Below are positions 49,108 through 64,000 of a DNA stretch of 64,000 nt, in pieces. Each line of letters opens with the position of its first letter. Position 1 is the first letter of the stretch. The stretch is from Siphlonurus alternatus (lineage: Eukaryota; Arthropoda; Insecta; Ephemeroptera; Siphlonuridae). The DNA lies in the NCBI GenBank assembly GCA_949825025.1, contig OX463781.1, positions 9,736,648 to 9,800,647 of the forward strand. The letters are read 5' to 3'. Both the position numbers and the translations under genes were made by a program. Below the pieces are notes generated by a model. The model did not search any database. It worked only from the letters and a program-made list of their open reading frames with translations, and had not been told where the DNA came from.

Positions 49108-51436
49108 TCAGAAAAGGCCTAGTGGGGGCACCATGGTGGTGTTTGGCTTCAGAAGACTCTGCAGGTACGGGGCAAACTGGATCAGCACTACGAGATACGT
49201 AGCTGCGGCTCCCAGGATCTGAAAACTACAACATTATACCATATGCGAGACACAGTTGTAGTCAGTCGCATGTAAAATATTTTATATTTTCTATTAATTC
49301 AAAATTTCAAATTACGTCCTTTGAGAAAATATTTTTATTTTTTTTTTAAGTCCATGTTAACTCTTAAAAGTGAGTGTTTTTCCAAATATCGTAATGCACA
49401 GTGCCTGCAAGTATGCAAATCTAACAACAACTTGAAGATATTTTTAAGCTGCATAGCTTAATGGGGAAGGAACTAAAATTATGTCTAAAAATATACAAAT
49501 GGAAAGAAACATAATATTCCTGAAATGATACAGACAATATATTAAATTGAATATTCGTGTAGTCACGTTGAAGCAAAATATCATTAATATTATTCGACAA
49601 ATGTTTACGTACCGCAGCCACAAGGCTGTTATTGACTTGGAAGTATCCGCATGCTGAGAATGTGTTAGGTTTTCCTACCAACTGGGCAGAAAACAGCTGG
49701 ATCTGCAAATTGCGAGTGTTCATAAGAAAATAATTTACTGTATTTTGGTACTACAACAACTATACCTGAACTTGTTTGTCCCTCGGAGAAGTGTGTAATT
49801 GAAATGCGGAAACTTCTTCTGCCAGAATTCCATCCTGCGTAAATATAGAATATTTAATATCGTTATAACATATAGAATCCTATTTATTTTCTTAGGGCCA
49901 TACAGGTGTTAACCAACAGTATTTAATTTTAAAGTTCAAAAAACTATAAAAAAGTAAAAGATATCCATAATTTCAGTTGTTGCATTGTAGTGGTTAATAA
50001 TAAAACAAATTTTGAACAAAAATAAGTTATAAAGTTAAGTACAAAGTAATTTCAAGCACTAATAAGGAAATATTAATGTACAGTCGTCGCCTCGGAAAAT
50101 TTCTTTTTGCTGCATTGTTAATCACCATGTCCCTTGTAAGAATAACACAGGGCATGGTGATTAACAAGGCTGCAAGAGAGAAATTTTCCAAGGTGACGAG
50201 TGTACAGTACATAGTACAAGTTTTATGAAACAATTTAAAAGTAAAAATTTTAAATAATATTATATTTTATTTATAAATAAAATAAAAATAATCTGTTGGT
50301 AATACGGTACATGCAATAGTAATTTATACGATTATTCTGAATTAAGAATCGGAGCAATTATCTGTATAAAGAGCACAGCGTTCATCAGATAACTTCTGAT
50401 CAATAATAGAAAGAAAATTGAACATTAATTTAAAATTATAAGTGAAGGAAAAACGAAACAGAAAATTAATAGTACACACCGTTTTCTCGAGTTTGTCTAC
50501 TCTGGCCAACAAGAAGAGCGCTGAGATGAAGTAATAGACGGAGAGGATGAGAAGCATCTCGTTGGAGCGCCTGGTGATGACAAAGTACACGTACAGTTGC
50601 AGCACGATGTCGAGCAGCATGAAGAATAGGTTGAGCGCCACCTGCATGCCGTAGCACCGCTCCAGCAGGGTGACGAGGTGCGAGATGGCGGCGTGACGGA
50701 GCCTCAGTACCTCGAGCATCCCCGCCGCGTCCTTGGAGTCACCTTGGAGCCTCAACTTGCGCAGCGCATCTCTAATCTCCATAGCTCGTAGTGTCAAGTA
50801 CTTGCAAATCAACACCAAAACGTTCATAGGTAGCTCTTTCCAAATATTGGCAAATATGAACGATGTTAATATTGGCCAGCCATTTAAAAATATGTTATCT
50901 CTACTTAAAGTACTAAATAAGCTAAAAGATACTACTTCTAGTAAAATTAAAATTAAAAAAGAACGCACTACAGATGGGACACTTGATAAGTAATGGTACT
51001 TTTCCCGTTTTAAGATTGCAGCTCCAATATCTTGATGGTATTCTTCTAATGCAGTAAATAATATTGGTAGATCAGGAGCATAGCAGTGAAGAGTCACAAA
51101 TTGAACTGTTCCTCTCATGGTTGCAACGTAATACGTTACGGTTATCCAAAAACTACGATTATCCTCATCAGAATCATCTTGCGAGTTCAAGATCATTTCA
51201 GCGCTACATTTTCCAAACAAACCTAGCACCGTAGCACATAACAGAAAATCCCAGAGATGAATTAAATCAATCCAAGCATGTTTTAGTTTCCGTCCATCTT
51301 TTTGCTTAGCATTGTCCAAAGGAAATGCCCCTAAAATCTTGCTAAAGAGTGCTAAGCTCCATACAGTACCATACACCGTGTTTTCACTCGAGTCCACGGG
51401 CCCTGATGACGGCGTTGCTGCTTCTTCCTCGGCCAT
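49108..51436 (-). CDS. Gustatory receptor GrD
   Basis: Exons 51436-50480, 49834-49766, 49702-49613 and 49218-49108, all phase 0; 408 residues. The exon-1 donor is GTGTGT, weaker than in the paralogues. Last-exon motif TYLVVLIQF. It is more diverged than GrA-C: ATMRGTVQF where others have VRG-(L/V)IQF, and an alanine-rich AAGMLEVLRLRHAAI block. Exon 3 has GKPNTFSACGYFQ where the others keep an ARPV-SAS-GF pattern. The start MAEEEAATP lies in good context. Ligand unknown. Confidence 0.92.
50079..50204. mobile_element. Palindromic MITE, copy 2
   Basis: TACAGTCGTCGCCTCGGAAA to AATCACCATG, and back through CATGGTGATT to TTTCCAAGGTGACGAGTGTA. It is the same hairpin as 27848-27966 and better preserved. 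It lies in the first intron of GrD. Confidence 0.8.
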
Positions 51437-51469
51437 TGCAAAACTGCTGAGGTGGAGAGACAGACTGCA

Positions 51470-51475
51470 TTATCT
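51470..51475 (-). promoter_or_regulatory. AGATAA motif upstream of GrD
   Basis: CAGATAATG on the minus strand, 34 bases before the ATG. See the finding on the shared motif. Confidence 0.35.
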
Positions 51476-53068
51476 GAAAAGTTTCATTCCACTTGTGTCT
51501 AACAAAAACCTGGGTTTGATCTTAACACTATCTCCGATCATTACCAATTAAATGCTTCAGAAATGATGACCCGTTCCAATGAATTTGTGAATACATGAAT
51601 GTGCCATTTATTTATAAAATGTAACTTGACCTTGCTTTTATCATTTTTTTTTACTTTAATATTATTTATATCCATGACAACATAATCTATAATTAATTTA
51701 TTATTCTTATCTGAAGGATTTTGTGGCTAATTTAATAGTTATTATAGCTTTATGTGATTTGCAACTATATGGGTAGTGCTCCGCTAATGAAAATAAACTT
51801 ATTTATATTAATGTTTATCTGAAACAAATAAAAAATAAATTTTCAATACATTTACTTTTTTTATTATTTTATATATTTATTTATTATTATTTTTGTGTTC
51901 AAAAGTAACATAAAATTAAACGATGACTCAAATGGGGAAAAAAATAAGTGACAAGAACCAAATAATTTAAAGTAACTAAAGCATAATGATATCTGATGTG
52001 CATTGTAAATATAATTTAGTACTTTACTTTGTCAGAGAGGTAATGCGTGGTAAGATAAAAAATAAAAAAATAGTTTCAAAACTAATTGTAAGCTGCATGT
52101 GCATTTTTTACGTGATGCATGGCATGATAAGGTAATAAGGTCATAATAATTATTACTAATTATTATTAGTAATAATTACTAATAAGGTAATGCTACCCCG
52201 TACCAAATCATTACAGTGAAAATAAAAAAAAGAAAGGAGTCTTTATAAAAATTCCCATGTAATATTTTTTTCTTCCATCAAACCTCTAATAAATGAAATA
52301 AAAATAAAAAAGATGAAATATAATAAAGTCGTTTCTAATTTGTTCCAAATGACAGTATATTCAGTGCATTTTGTTAACTTTTTGTTTGTTTTAGTTTATT
52401 TAAAGCTCTAGTCCATTTATTTTATTTATCTCACAATTTATTAAACACAACTTACAATAGTTACAATACAGATGTTTCGGTGTGATAAAATATCAAGAAT
52501 TTAATAATTGAAAATTTATACGAGGCTATTCATAATTAAAAACATATTTAATTGAAACATTTGTAATACTATCATGTAGTATATACATAAGATTCAAAAT
52601 TCTTATAATTAACGTAAAACCTAAAATCAGTTATAAGAATTTAAATTTAGATGATGGAGTATTGTATATATATAGTGCTCTGCTGTCTCTGTGTCCATAA
52701 AATATTTTCAAAATTTCGCTCTAGTAATAAAAAAAATAAAATATATAAAAAATATATTTATAATTTTATAATTGGGACTTTCACTATTAATATAGTTTTT
52801 TTATTATGATTTTTTAGGTCAACATACTACTTTAACATGATATATAATATATAATTTTGCATAAATAGCTTTAGTAAATCACAAAACATAGCATATTGAA
52901 TCCTTTGCGTCGAATTGCATAAATGAGGTGTATTAACTTTATGCCACACTTAATTTTGTTGATTTCTATTATTTTAACCCTGGATTAATAGTCCTCATTT
53001 ATGTAATTGGATGTGTATGTTCAATTTCATTGACTGCAAAAGTAATGAAAATGTAATATATTTTAAAG
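51476..53068. other. Spacer between GrD and GrE
   Basis: Very AT-rich, 1.6 kb. I see no gene, RNA or clear mobile element; a short TAATAATTATTA inverted cluster lies near 52145-52180. Confidence 0.5.
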
Positions 53069-53651
53069 TTAAGATGTTGTAAAGTTTGAAGAAGGTGCAA
53101 TCCGTGGAACGATTTGTATCATGACCATCAAGTAAGTTACGATGGCTCCCAGCAGCTGGAACAACGAAAAGAATCACGAGTTAGCAACTTTGCTATAATT
53201 TTTCCTTACAAATAATGACAAAAGGCAATGCCAGTGTTTCAGCAATTAGGTTTAAATTACAACTGCTGTACTATTTGAAAAGTACAGGTAGTTGGTATGT
53301 CAGCTAATTACCGAGGCAACGAGTCCATTGTTGACGAGGAAGTAGCCAGACTCGGAGATGCAGACGGGACGAGCTGTTATTTGTGACGTATAGAGATGGA
53401 CCTGAAATATTAGTGAAATAATTTGTGGGCTAATTTCAGTTACTTGACATAAAAATGATACAGTAAAATACATCTTTAAAATATATTTAATTACTTATAT
53501 ATTATTATTTTCATATTGGTGTCACTGGTGCTTTTTAGACAATTTACATTCATATTTTGGGCACCAAATTATTATTTGTAACCTGCATCTTTTGATCCTT
53601 AGATGAAGAGTGGTTTTGAAAAGCTGCAAGCTCCTTTAACATTGTTTCATT
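53069..53651 (-). CDS. GrE alternative 3' cassette B (three exons)
   Basis: Exons 53651-53583, 53401-53312 and 53155-53069 encode 81 residues plus stop. All frames are open, all splice sites are canonical and all phases are 0. Exon lengths of 69 and 90 equal those of cassette A. By eye, 15 of 23 and 25 of 30 residues match cassette A in the first two exons. The third exon has TYLMVMIQI, so the usual final phenylalanine of the Gr hallmark is isoleucine. No N-terminal exon exists between 53651 and 54518. It is either an alternative C-terminus for GrE or the surviving 3' end of a lost seventh gene. Confidence 0.75.
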
Positions 53652-54517
53652 CTGAAAAAATCATAATGCTTTTTCATAATGCTTTTAATATTTAGTTGTA
53701 GTATTTTTCTATTAGCACAATGCAATTTTTACGGCATGGAAGTAAAATATAACGTATTTTCATTTTCTAAATCATGGCAATACCATGATTAAAAAGGATA
53801 TCGCTTTATACGTGCCAAGACAATTTTAAAATTTGCGTTTTTTTTTTATATAGCTCTCATTTTATAATTTAAAAATAAATAATTTAAAGGGATTCACGAG
53901 ACGTTAAGATGACGTAAAGAAAATATAATTATATAATATACGGTATAAAAGAATATATATTATCTACTATATAATCTCTTAGAGAGCAAAAAAAAAAAAA
54001 AAAACTCTCTCAAATTATCACCCCCCTTCTCCTTCCCTCAAATAATTACCATCTCATAATATATCCTTAATTAAATTATAATTTCTTCGTGACATATTAA
54101 TCCTGAATAAATAATTTTCAAACAGAATTCAATTATTAAAATTAAATTTATAACAAATTAAAGAACCTGGGATGTAAGAAGCGAAGACATGTATTGTATT
54201 GTTTTTAAGAAAATTTTCCAGGGTGGCAACTCTACTTAGGAGATTAGGAGAGAAGTAAAATATCATTGTTACTTGTCAAATATACTCAAAATTCTAATTA
54301 ATTTGAGGTTTGATTCAATAAATGTAGCTGTATATAGAATATGAAATAGATTTTTATTAAAATTACAATTCAACGTGTTACAACTTTTTAACCTGCATTT
54401 TTTAAATTCAATATTAATCAGCATATATGTGTTAAAGTAGGTTACTGATACAATATATATATTTATTATTTTTCGTGAACAGCAAATTGCTACTGCAAAC
54501 ATTAAGTAATGACCAGC

Positions 54518-56405
54518 TCATGTATAATTTATTGTAGAGTTGGCAGATGTGTCAATTACCGGGACGAACTGAACCATCACCACCAAGTACGTCGCGATGG
54601 CTCCAAGAAGCTGAAACAAAAACGTCATTATAAAATATGCAAGTCACTTATATATTGTAATATACAATATCACCAATTATTCCGGACTTCCAATTATGAT
54701 TGTACTAGAAAGAATATTTGAATCTTTTAATTGGTGTGTAACTAATCACTAATTACCGAGGCCACGAGTCCATTGTTGACGAAGAAGTAGCCAGATGCAG
54801 AGATACTGACGGGACGAGCTATTATTTGTGACGTGAAGAGATGGACCTGTGACAATTGAATTGATGCATTCGTGAATAACATATCTAAAAGTTCAATTTT
54901 TCAAGTTTCAAAAATGAACCATTAAAGAAAAGAACATTAAATTAATTTGAAAATTAGTCTATGAATTTTTCCTATAATACATTAATGTAAAATTTTACAA
55001 ATAATAATATCATGGAATACCATAATCTTTTCCCTGATAATATTAAATTGATTCATGAGTCATGATTATAAGTAAAGTAATACAATAATAGTGGAGAGAA
55101 GTAAGTGCCATAAATTATATTATGATTAAATTTTTTTAAATTAGTGTTTACTGTGGCAAATTCCTGTTAGGTTCCACTAAATACGTATAATTGATTACCT
55201 GCATCTTATTCATTTTGGATGTAGAGTGATGTTTAAATGCTGCAAGTTCCTTTAAAATTGCTTCATCCTTGCAAAACAAAAGAAAAAAAAATAATAGTAT
55301 AAACTCAACATTATAAACACTTTAAATGAATATATGACTCTGATAATCATGATAATTTTTGGTGCATTATAATAGCCAATAATCAACGGGAAGGTGAGTT
55401 TATACACCTTTAGCTGAGTTTGTATTGGTGCTGTTTGTTCCCAAGCTAAAGCTGGATGAGTCTGGGTCTCACCGTTTTTTGCAGCTGCTCAGCTATTGCA
55501 AGGACCACAGTGCACATAATGAAGTAATAGAGCGAGATGAAAAGGGGGAACGCGCTCTTTCTGGCGCTCACTGTGAAGAATATGAACAGCTGGAGGATGG
55601 TGTCGATAAGTAGGAACAACGTGTTTGCAGCCAGCTGGGTACCGTAACAGCCCTGTAAGAGCACCACGATGTCCACCAGGGCCACGTGCTGGAGTCTCAA
55701 CTGGTCCAGCGCCAATAAATCTTTTTCTTTCTCCCTGACTTGATGAATTTCGTTACTAATCTCTCTAAAGCGTGCAGTCAAATACAAGCAGAGTAACACA
55801 AACATGTGCATTGGCAGCTCCTTCCAAAGACTTGCGAAGAAAAGTGATATTGCAACTGGTCCTATCGTAAATAATGAATGTTGATCAAATACTTGTGTAA
55901 ACATTATGAACGATAAAGTTTGAAATAAAATTAAGAAAACAACAGTACATAAGACTATAATTATACCTGTATACCAGTTACTTTTGTTATTTCTAATTAT
56001 ATTAAAACCAATAATTTGGTGATAGTTTTCTAATGCAGTAAATAATATTGGCATTCTTGAGGCAAAGCAGTGGAGTAATACAAATTGAATCAACCCTCTT
56101 AATCCAGCGATGTAGCACGTTAACCAAATGCTAACTTGAACTCCGCTTGTGGATGAAAATAATAAATTGTTACTGGATTTTACAAACGCGAACAAAATGA
56201 ACACACATATGAACACGTCCCAGATAATAATTCCTGTTTTCCAGATGTACTGAAGTTTTCTCCCATCTCTCTGTCGCGAATGCTGGAAGGGAAAGGCTCC
56301 CAGGACTTTACTCAGCACGGCTAAGACGCGCACTTTGGAGTAGACGGTGTCTTGTGGTTCTTCAGGAGGTGCTGTGACCGAGGGTGTTGGCTCTTCGCCG
56401 GTCAT
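54518..56405 (-). CDS. Gustatory receptor GrE (with 3' cassette A)
   Basis: Exons 56405-55473, 55267-55199, 54846-54757 and 54610-54518, all phase 0; 394 residues. Last-exon motif TYLVVMVQF. A TTTATT (minus-strand AATAAA) at 54462-54467, 51 bases past the stop, can end this transcript. The linker KEKDLLALDQLRLQHVAL is shorter than in GrB and GrC. The start MTGEEPTPS uses the first true ATG; the frame opens two codons earlier only at a GTG. A second complete set of the three short exons lies further 3' (53069-53651) with no large exon between. The first exon may therefore be spliced to either set. Confidence 0.92.
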
Positions 56406-56453
56406 CTTCACACTGTCCCGCTGTAACTCCTTGGATGTTATCGTAATGGGGTG

Positions 56454-56459
56454 TTATCT
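56454..56459 (-). promoter_or_regulatory. AGATAA motif upstream of GrE
   Basis: CCAGATAACACC on the minus strand, 49 bases before the ATG. Confidence 0.35.
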
Positions 56460-58369
56460 GGCACCAATACCATATGTTTTCTTTTCTTAAGAGTTAATAG
56501 TTAGCAATTTATATTGTGATAAGATTAATATTATGTACGTATTAAGTGCTTTTGTCTAAGTAACAAACTAGTTTAAAAAAAATATATTTAGCACGTAATA
56601 AAATATTGTACAGTTATCAGAAATTCAATGCATATATGGTTAAAAAAATATTTGCTCACGTCCCTGTTGTATTCTTGTCTCTATTCAACTATAATCATTA
56701 ACTGCATTGAGTTAATTGTATAATAATCATACGAGATATCCAGAAACAAATACTCCCCCCAGTGAGGGCAGCACTATCTTCTCCTTTCCTCCTTTGTGTT
56801 TAATCAAATGGCATAAATTCTGTCAAAATATTTTTTTAGTAAGTTGCTGTATTGCATATTATTATATTGAATTTTTTGTTACTTTTATTCTTATGAATTT
56901 AACATTTATCAGTCTATTATTTTTGTTTAAGTAATTATAAGGAGAGCCTGTATTGGTCTTTAGAATCTCAATGTAAGTTAAAAAAAAAAAAAAAAAAACA
57001 ATCTTCAAACTCTTCATATATAGCAAATTAGAAAGTGGTTTTTAGTGTAATAAAACACAAAGAACATGATAATTAGTAGGAAAGTAGGATGTAGAAAAAA
57101 ATAGAACAATTTTATTTATTTTATTTATTTATTTTATTCACATTAAATATCACTTGATACATTGTGACTACATACTAATATAATACAAATTTTCTAAAAG
57201 AAAAAAAATATTACTGACATTTAACAAAATAGTATACATAGAATAATTAAACAAAAATTTTAAACATACAAGTTTTATTTTAATTATAAATGTGTGCAGC
57301 ATTTTTTTTGTCATTTTTTTTTATCAACTCGCACTTGAAATGTGTCTTGTATTTATTAATTAGTCACTCTATTTTGTACTCGAATTTACATTTTACAACA
57401 TTTAACCTACAGTATAACAAATCTAAGTTTATACGCGGTCTGTTGTACTGTATGCATTATTACAATGCTTTCTATACTTTCTATTTTAAGGAACTGAATT
57501 ATAGAAACACAATTAACATTCTTTTGTATGTAATTACTATTTTTACATGGAGCAAAAGAAAAAAAAATACAAACCAATAGGTATTATAATATACATGTTT
57601 TGTTTTATATTTATGGCAAATATTGATAATATTATAGACAAATGGAGTGCAGTTATGTTTATATCCTAGAATATATTTTTTTAATAATCCAGCTAATTTA
57701 GATAGAAGTGTTATATAGTTTGAAATGTGATCAATCACGCAGTGCTGGTCTGATATTTCCTAAGTAGAACTTATTTAACAGTAATAGCTGGTTTTGTTTA
57801 TATCGAAGTAAGGCAGCCTACCATTCAGCTGACGAAAAAAACAAACTAAGTTTAGCTCTTTTTTTCACCTATCATGCACCACAAATTGCATTGTGGGGCT
57901 GAAGTGATTGAGTCTTCTGTAACCCACGTATATCAGTTATTGTCAAAATAATTTATATACAATTCGTACGTGCTGCACCTACCTATTGCTGTATCTCAGT
58001 TTTATGGAAAAAACAAAACAAAAAAACAACAACTAAAATTACACTCAGATCTCTGTTTTCGTTAAATGTTATAAAGTTCTGCCTCTTCTTATGTTTTAAA
58101 AAGAAACTGTCGTGCTTATTATTTTTAAATATGTATGTATATTTAATAATTTAAATTGTTATATAATTTTCTTAAGCTTGTTTGTATAACTTATATATTT
58201 TTTTATTTGTTTTACAATTTTTATCACTAGCTTTTAAAACCTTCAGCGTATTTAAAGCATTATTGTTTATTATTATATGTAGCATTAATTTTACTTACAC
58301 AAATTGATAAATAAATTCACTACATATTAGTAAAAATACAGTACATTTAAACAATACATTATAAGATTA

Positions 58370-58406
<37 letters not shown>

Positions 58407-58704
58407 TACATGATCTCTTTAATTATGAAGTCGTCACTCGCTTTAAGGAAGACTGTAACGAGCAGCGACATCTTAATGATCCCAGTTTTTATTAATAATT
58501 TATTCAACTAACTGTTAAATGCGCTATACAACGTGAAGATGTTTTTGTAAAATTCTCCTAATACTTGTATACACTGTCAGTAAAAGAATTTAATGTCCGA
58601 GAGTTGAAGTCTCGAGGACGACACAATCTCGGAACTCCTACAGCACGTCAGCCCGCATAGTTCAGGCGTTCGATGTGTTGCATAGCCTAAAGGAACGCAA
58701 CCGT
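56460..58704. other. Spacer between GrE and GrF
   Basis: 2.2 kb of extremely AT-rich sequence with TTTA-type runs (about 57110-57135) and a (TA)n tract at 58376-58402. Short open frames are low-complexity. No gene or defined element. Confidence 0.5.
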
Positions 58705-61892
<3,188 letters not shown>

Positions 61893-61932
61893 CTTTTGGA
61901 ACTGAGAGGGTCTTCCACAGAACAGAGCCTTT

Positions 61933-61938
61933 TTATCT
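61933..61938 (-). promoter_or_regulatory. AGATAA motif upstream of GrF
   Basis: TAGATAAAAAGG on the minus strand, 41 bases before the ATG. A second AGATAA (CCCAGATAAGAC) lies near 61975. Confidence 0.35.
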
Positions 61939-62540
61939 AGAGCTGTCACATATGGCAAAATTTGAGTGAGTCTTATCTGGGATATTTGTCTATGGTAATG
62001 GACAAGCCGTGTGTGTATATAACAAGTTACTATAACTACTATATGAAAAATATTGATTAAATTGTTCAACAACAACCTTTAATACCCCACATTTTTATTA
62101 TGTAACAAGTGCTTATATTTCGTGCTTATTTTTAAAACTTGAATTTAAATTCATAAAAGAAAAAAGATTTGATTATCATTCAAGTACATAGTTTACTTAT
62201 TACTCTATATGCACGTTGAATGTCACTCACTATAAGAGAGAAATAAATATGGAAGCCTGTGTATTTTAATAATATATTTAAATTACAAGCATAAAAATCG
62301 ATTGTTTTATGCTAATGTAAAGTAAAATGTTTGAAAGTATACAGCTTATATATGTTTATATTTTTATAACCCAGTAAATATAAAAAGAACGCAAAAAGTT
62401 GCAATGTTACTACAATAAATTTATTCTGCTTTTGTCCTGGGTATATTACATACATGTAACTGTTGAAATGTAATTAAAATTTGCCTGTCAATTGCAGTAC
62501 GTAGTCTACATCATTACACTAACATTGACAAGACATACGA
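61939..62540. other. Spacer upstream of GrF
   Basis: AT-rich; nothing recognised beyond the putative GrF promoter. Confidence 0.5.
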
Positions 62541-62728
62541 CGTAGGTTTCTAGGCAAGTGGGGCAAGTGAGCAGGTGTTGTTTCCCACCGTATTGAGGCA
62601 CCAAGGTGTCATGCAGTGAGGTAACAACAAAGGTGTCTCAGCTATTGACCACCCAAGGGCGGGGGTGAGTGGCCGCGCGGCCCGGGATCGATGGCGCCTC
62701 GCTGACCATGCGTGCGCGTCACTTGCAG

Positions 62729-62817
62729 GCGCCACCTCGTCCCGGCAGTCAGTCGTGGTCAAGCAGGCGTTCAGGTCGCAGCTCACACGTGGTCCTGCCT
62801 TTCAACTTGTCAACCTC
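62729..62817 (+). other. Candidate exon in a GC-rich patch
   Basis: An acceptor (CACTTGCAG) and a strong donor (CTC|GTAAGT) bracket 89 bases that are much GC-richer than the surroundings (GC-rich patch about 62540-62830). The frame is open but resembles nothing I know. It could be a 5' non-coding exon of a plus-strand gene beyond the window. Confidence 0.3.
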
Positions 62818-62830
62818 GTAAGTATAATAT

Positions 62831-64000
62831 TTCTTGTCTGCAGTCGGGCAGAGTAACTTCAGATCTGTGCTTCGTATATATATTCAATTTACAGACAAAT
62901 TAAATCACAAGCACGTTACATCGATGTTACATTCCGTGTTACGTGTAATTTTTTTAAATATTTTTATTTCAATTTCTTGTGATAAAAAGCACAAAATTTA
63001 CAGGTATTTAATGAAAATTTAAAATTTATAAAAATAAACCTAATTATTATAATAATAATTATATCAGAGTGTTTTCAATTTGGTCAGGAAACTCGCCAAA
63101 TACTCCGAATGGTATCAAATTAGATAGTAAACGTGTGAGATGGTAATAAAATTATTGTTTTAAATTTTTATTATCATTTCTAATTTCACCATATCTTTAT
63201 TCATTATTTTTATTACATTGCATGTAATCATTGAAATAATTATATTTTATGTAAAAGAACTGAATTGTCTTTGAAAGAAATTAGCATTTTTTTTATTTTT
63301 TTTATTAATTTTACTTCCAAGATCCATGTATTGCAGTACTATAATAATAATTATAAAGTGATGTTTCTTTGCATTTTCCCTCCCTCTCAAAAATTACGAA
63401 ACCTTTAATTTAGGACACTGCACTCAATTATCAACTAATTTCCTATATGTACATTATGCTTTTAATTATATAGAAAGAAGCCCATGTATGATTTTTTTTT
63501 AAAAAAAATAACAGTACAGTACAGAAAACATATTTTTTTTAAAGTATTAATTTTATACAAGAAAATACATTTAATTTAAATGACTGTTTTCAGTATTAAT
63601 TAAAATTATTTTAATTTTAATATGATCATACAAGAAAGGATTGAAATGTTTAATGCAATTTTCAAAATAATAAGCTGAAATAAAATTCAATACAATAATA
63701 CAATTTCAATGAATATATTTAAGATTTATAGGGAAAAAATAAATAGAAATTTGACTCCCTAAATATTTAATCGATTTCTGTGATAAAGCTGGGCTTCAAT
63801 AAATTCTACTTTCTTTAATCTGAAATACATTTTGGGTTGAGACATTTTTATGTCAGAAGCGACATCTAGAGCATAGCAGATTGAAACTAGGTGACTCAAT
63901 AATATCGATAATGTCTTCTTTAGCTGACGAGTCTTCAACCACTTCCGTCATGAAAATTGCCTCCTCCTCCTTTCACATAAATTACATCAAGCATGGAAAT
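62831..64000. other. AT-rich end of window
   Basis: No supported gene. A 32-codon minus-strand frame begins at 63951 (MTEVVEDSSAKED...) and stops quickly; it has no convincing donor. Confidence 0.45.

Noticed and set aside
50027..50233. 68-codon minus-strand frame in GrD intron 1
   Set aside because: It lies on the palindromic MITE at 50079-50204, which explains its open frame.
62016..62075. N-terminal extension of GrF to an ATG at 62075
   Set aside because: The extra 61 codons are not found in any paralogue and overlap the AGATAA promoter-like region. The start at 61892 matches the family.
63853..63951. Short minus-strand frame MTEVVEDSSAKED... as the N-terminus of another Gr
   Set aside because: Only the acidic start resembles GrC. 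It never reaches the conserved LAVLSK-GAFP block, and no good donor follows.

Overview
The window looks like arthropod nuclear DNA. Genes are split by many introns. Exons are GC-richer than the very AT-rich introns and spacers. The spacers are full of short palindromic elements, A/T microsatellites and non-LTR retrotransposon tails. The tandem cluster of arthropod-type gustatory receptors (Grs) is the strongest taxonomic clue. Sequence alone does not let me choose between a non-dipteran insect, a crustacean or another arthropod.

Layout. (1) 18-5135, plus strand: the 3' part (10 exons, 677 residues) of an importin-4-like nuclear transport receptor. (2) 5136-14882: gene-free, rich in mobile elements. 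It holds a 335-bp hAT-type MITE with a perfect 8-bp target duplication, a nested inverted repeat at 7459-8440, and a 2.1-kb foldback element (9345-11482) whose arms of about 970 bp are near-perfect inverted copies built partly from 60-bp tandem units. (3) 14902-36881, plus strand: a complete 21-exon transmembrane adenylyl cyclase of 1153 residues, with two six-helix bundles and C1 and C2 cyclase domains whose main catalytic residues are kept. Its introns carry many MITEs, a 5S-rRNA-derived SINE, one GC-AG intron and a decayed partial duplicate of an exon. (4) 38357-61892, minus strand: six Gr genes in tandem, called GrA to GrF here, all pointing towards the cyclase. Each has a large first exon and three short 3' exons separated by phase-0 introns, the ancestral Gr arrangement. 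GrA has one extra intron. GrE has two complete tandem copies of the three-exon 3' cassette behind one N-terminal exon, so it may make two receptors with different C-termini. (5) 61893-64000: AT-rich, with one GC-rich patch containing a possible short exon of an unknown plus-strand gene.

The importin serves nuclear import, the cyclase makes cAMP, and the Grs are probably ligand-gated cation channels of chemosensory cells. The sequence shows no operon-like link between the three units. Exon boundaries were read by hand from splice consensus, reading frame and family resemblance; no alignment or expression data were available.
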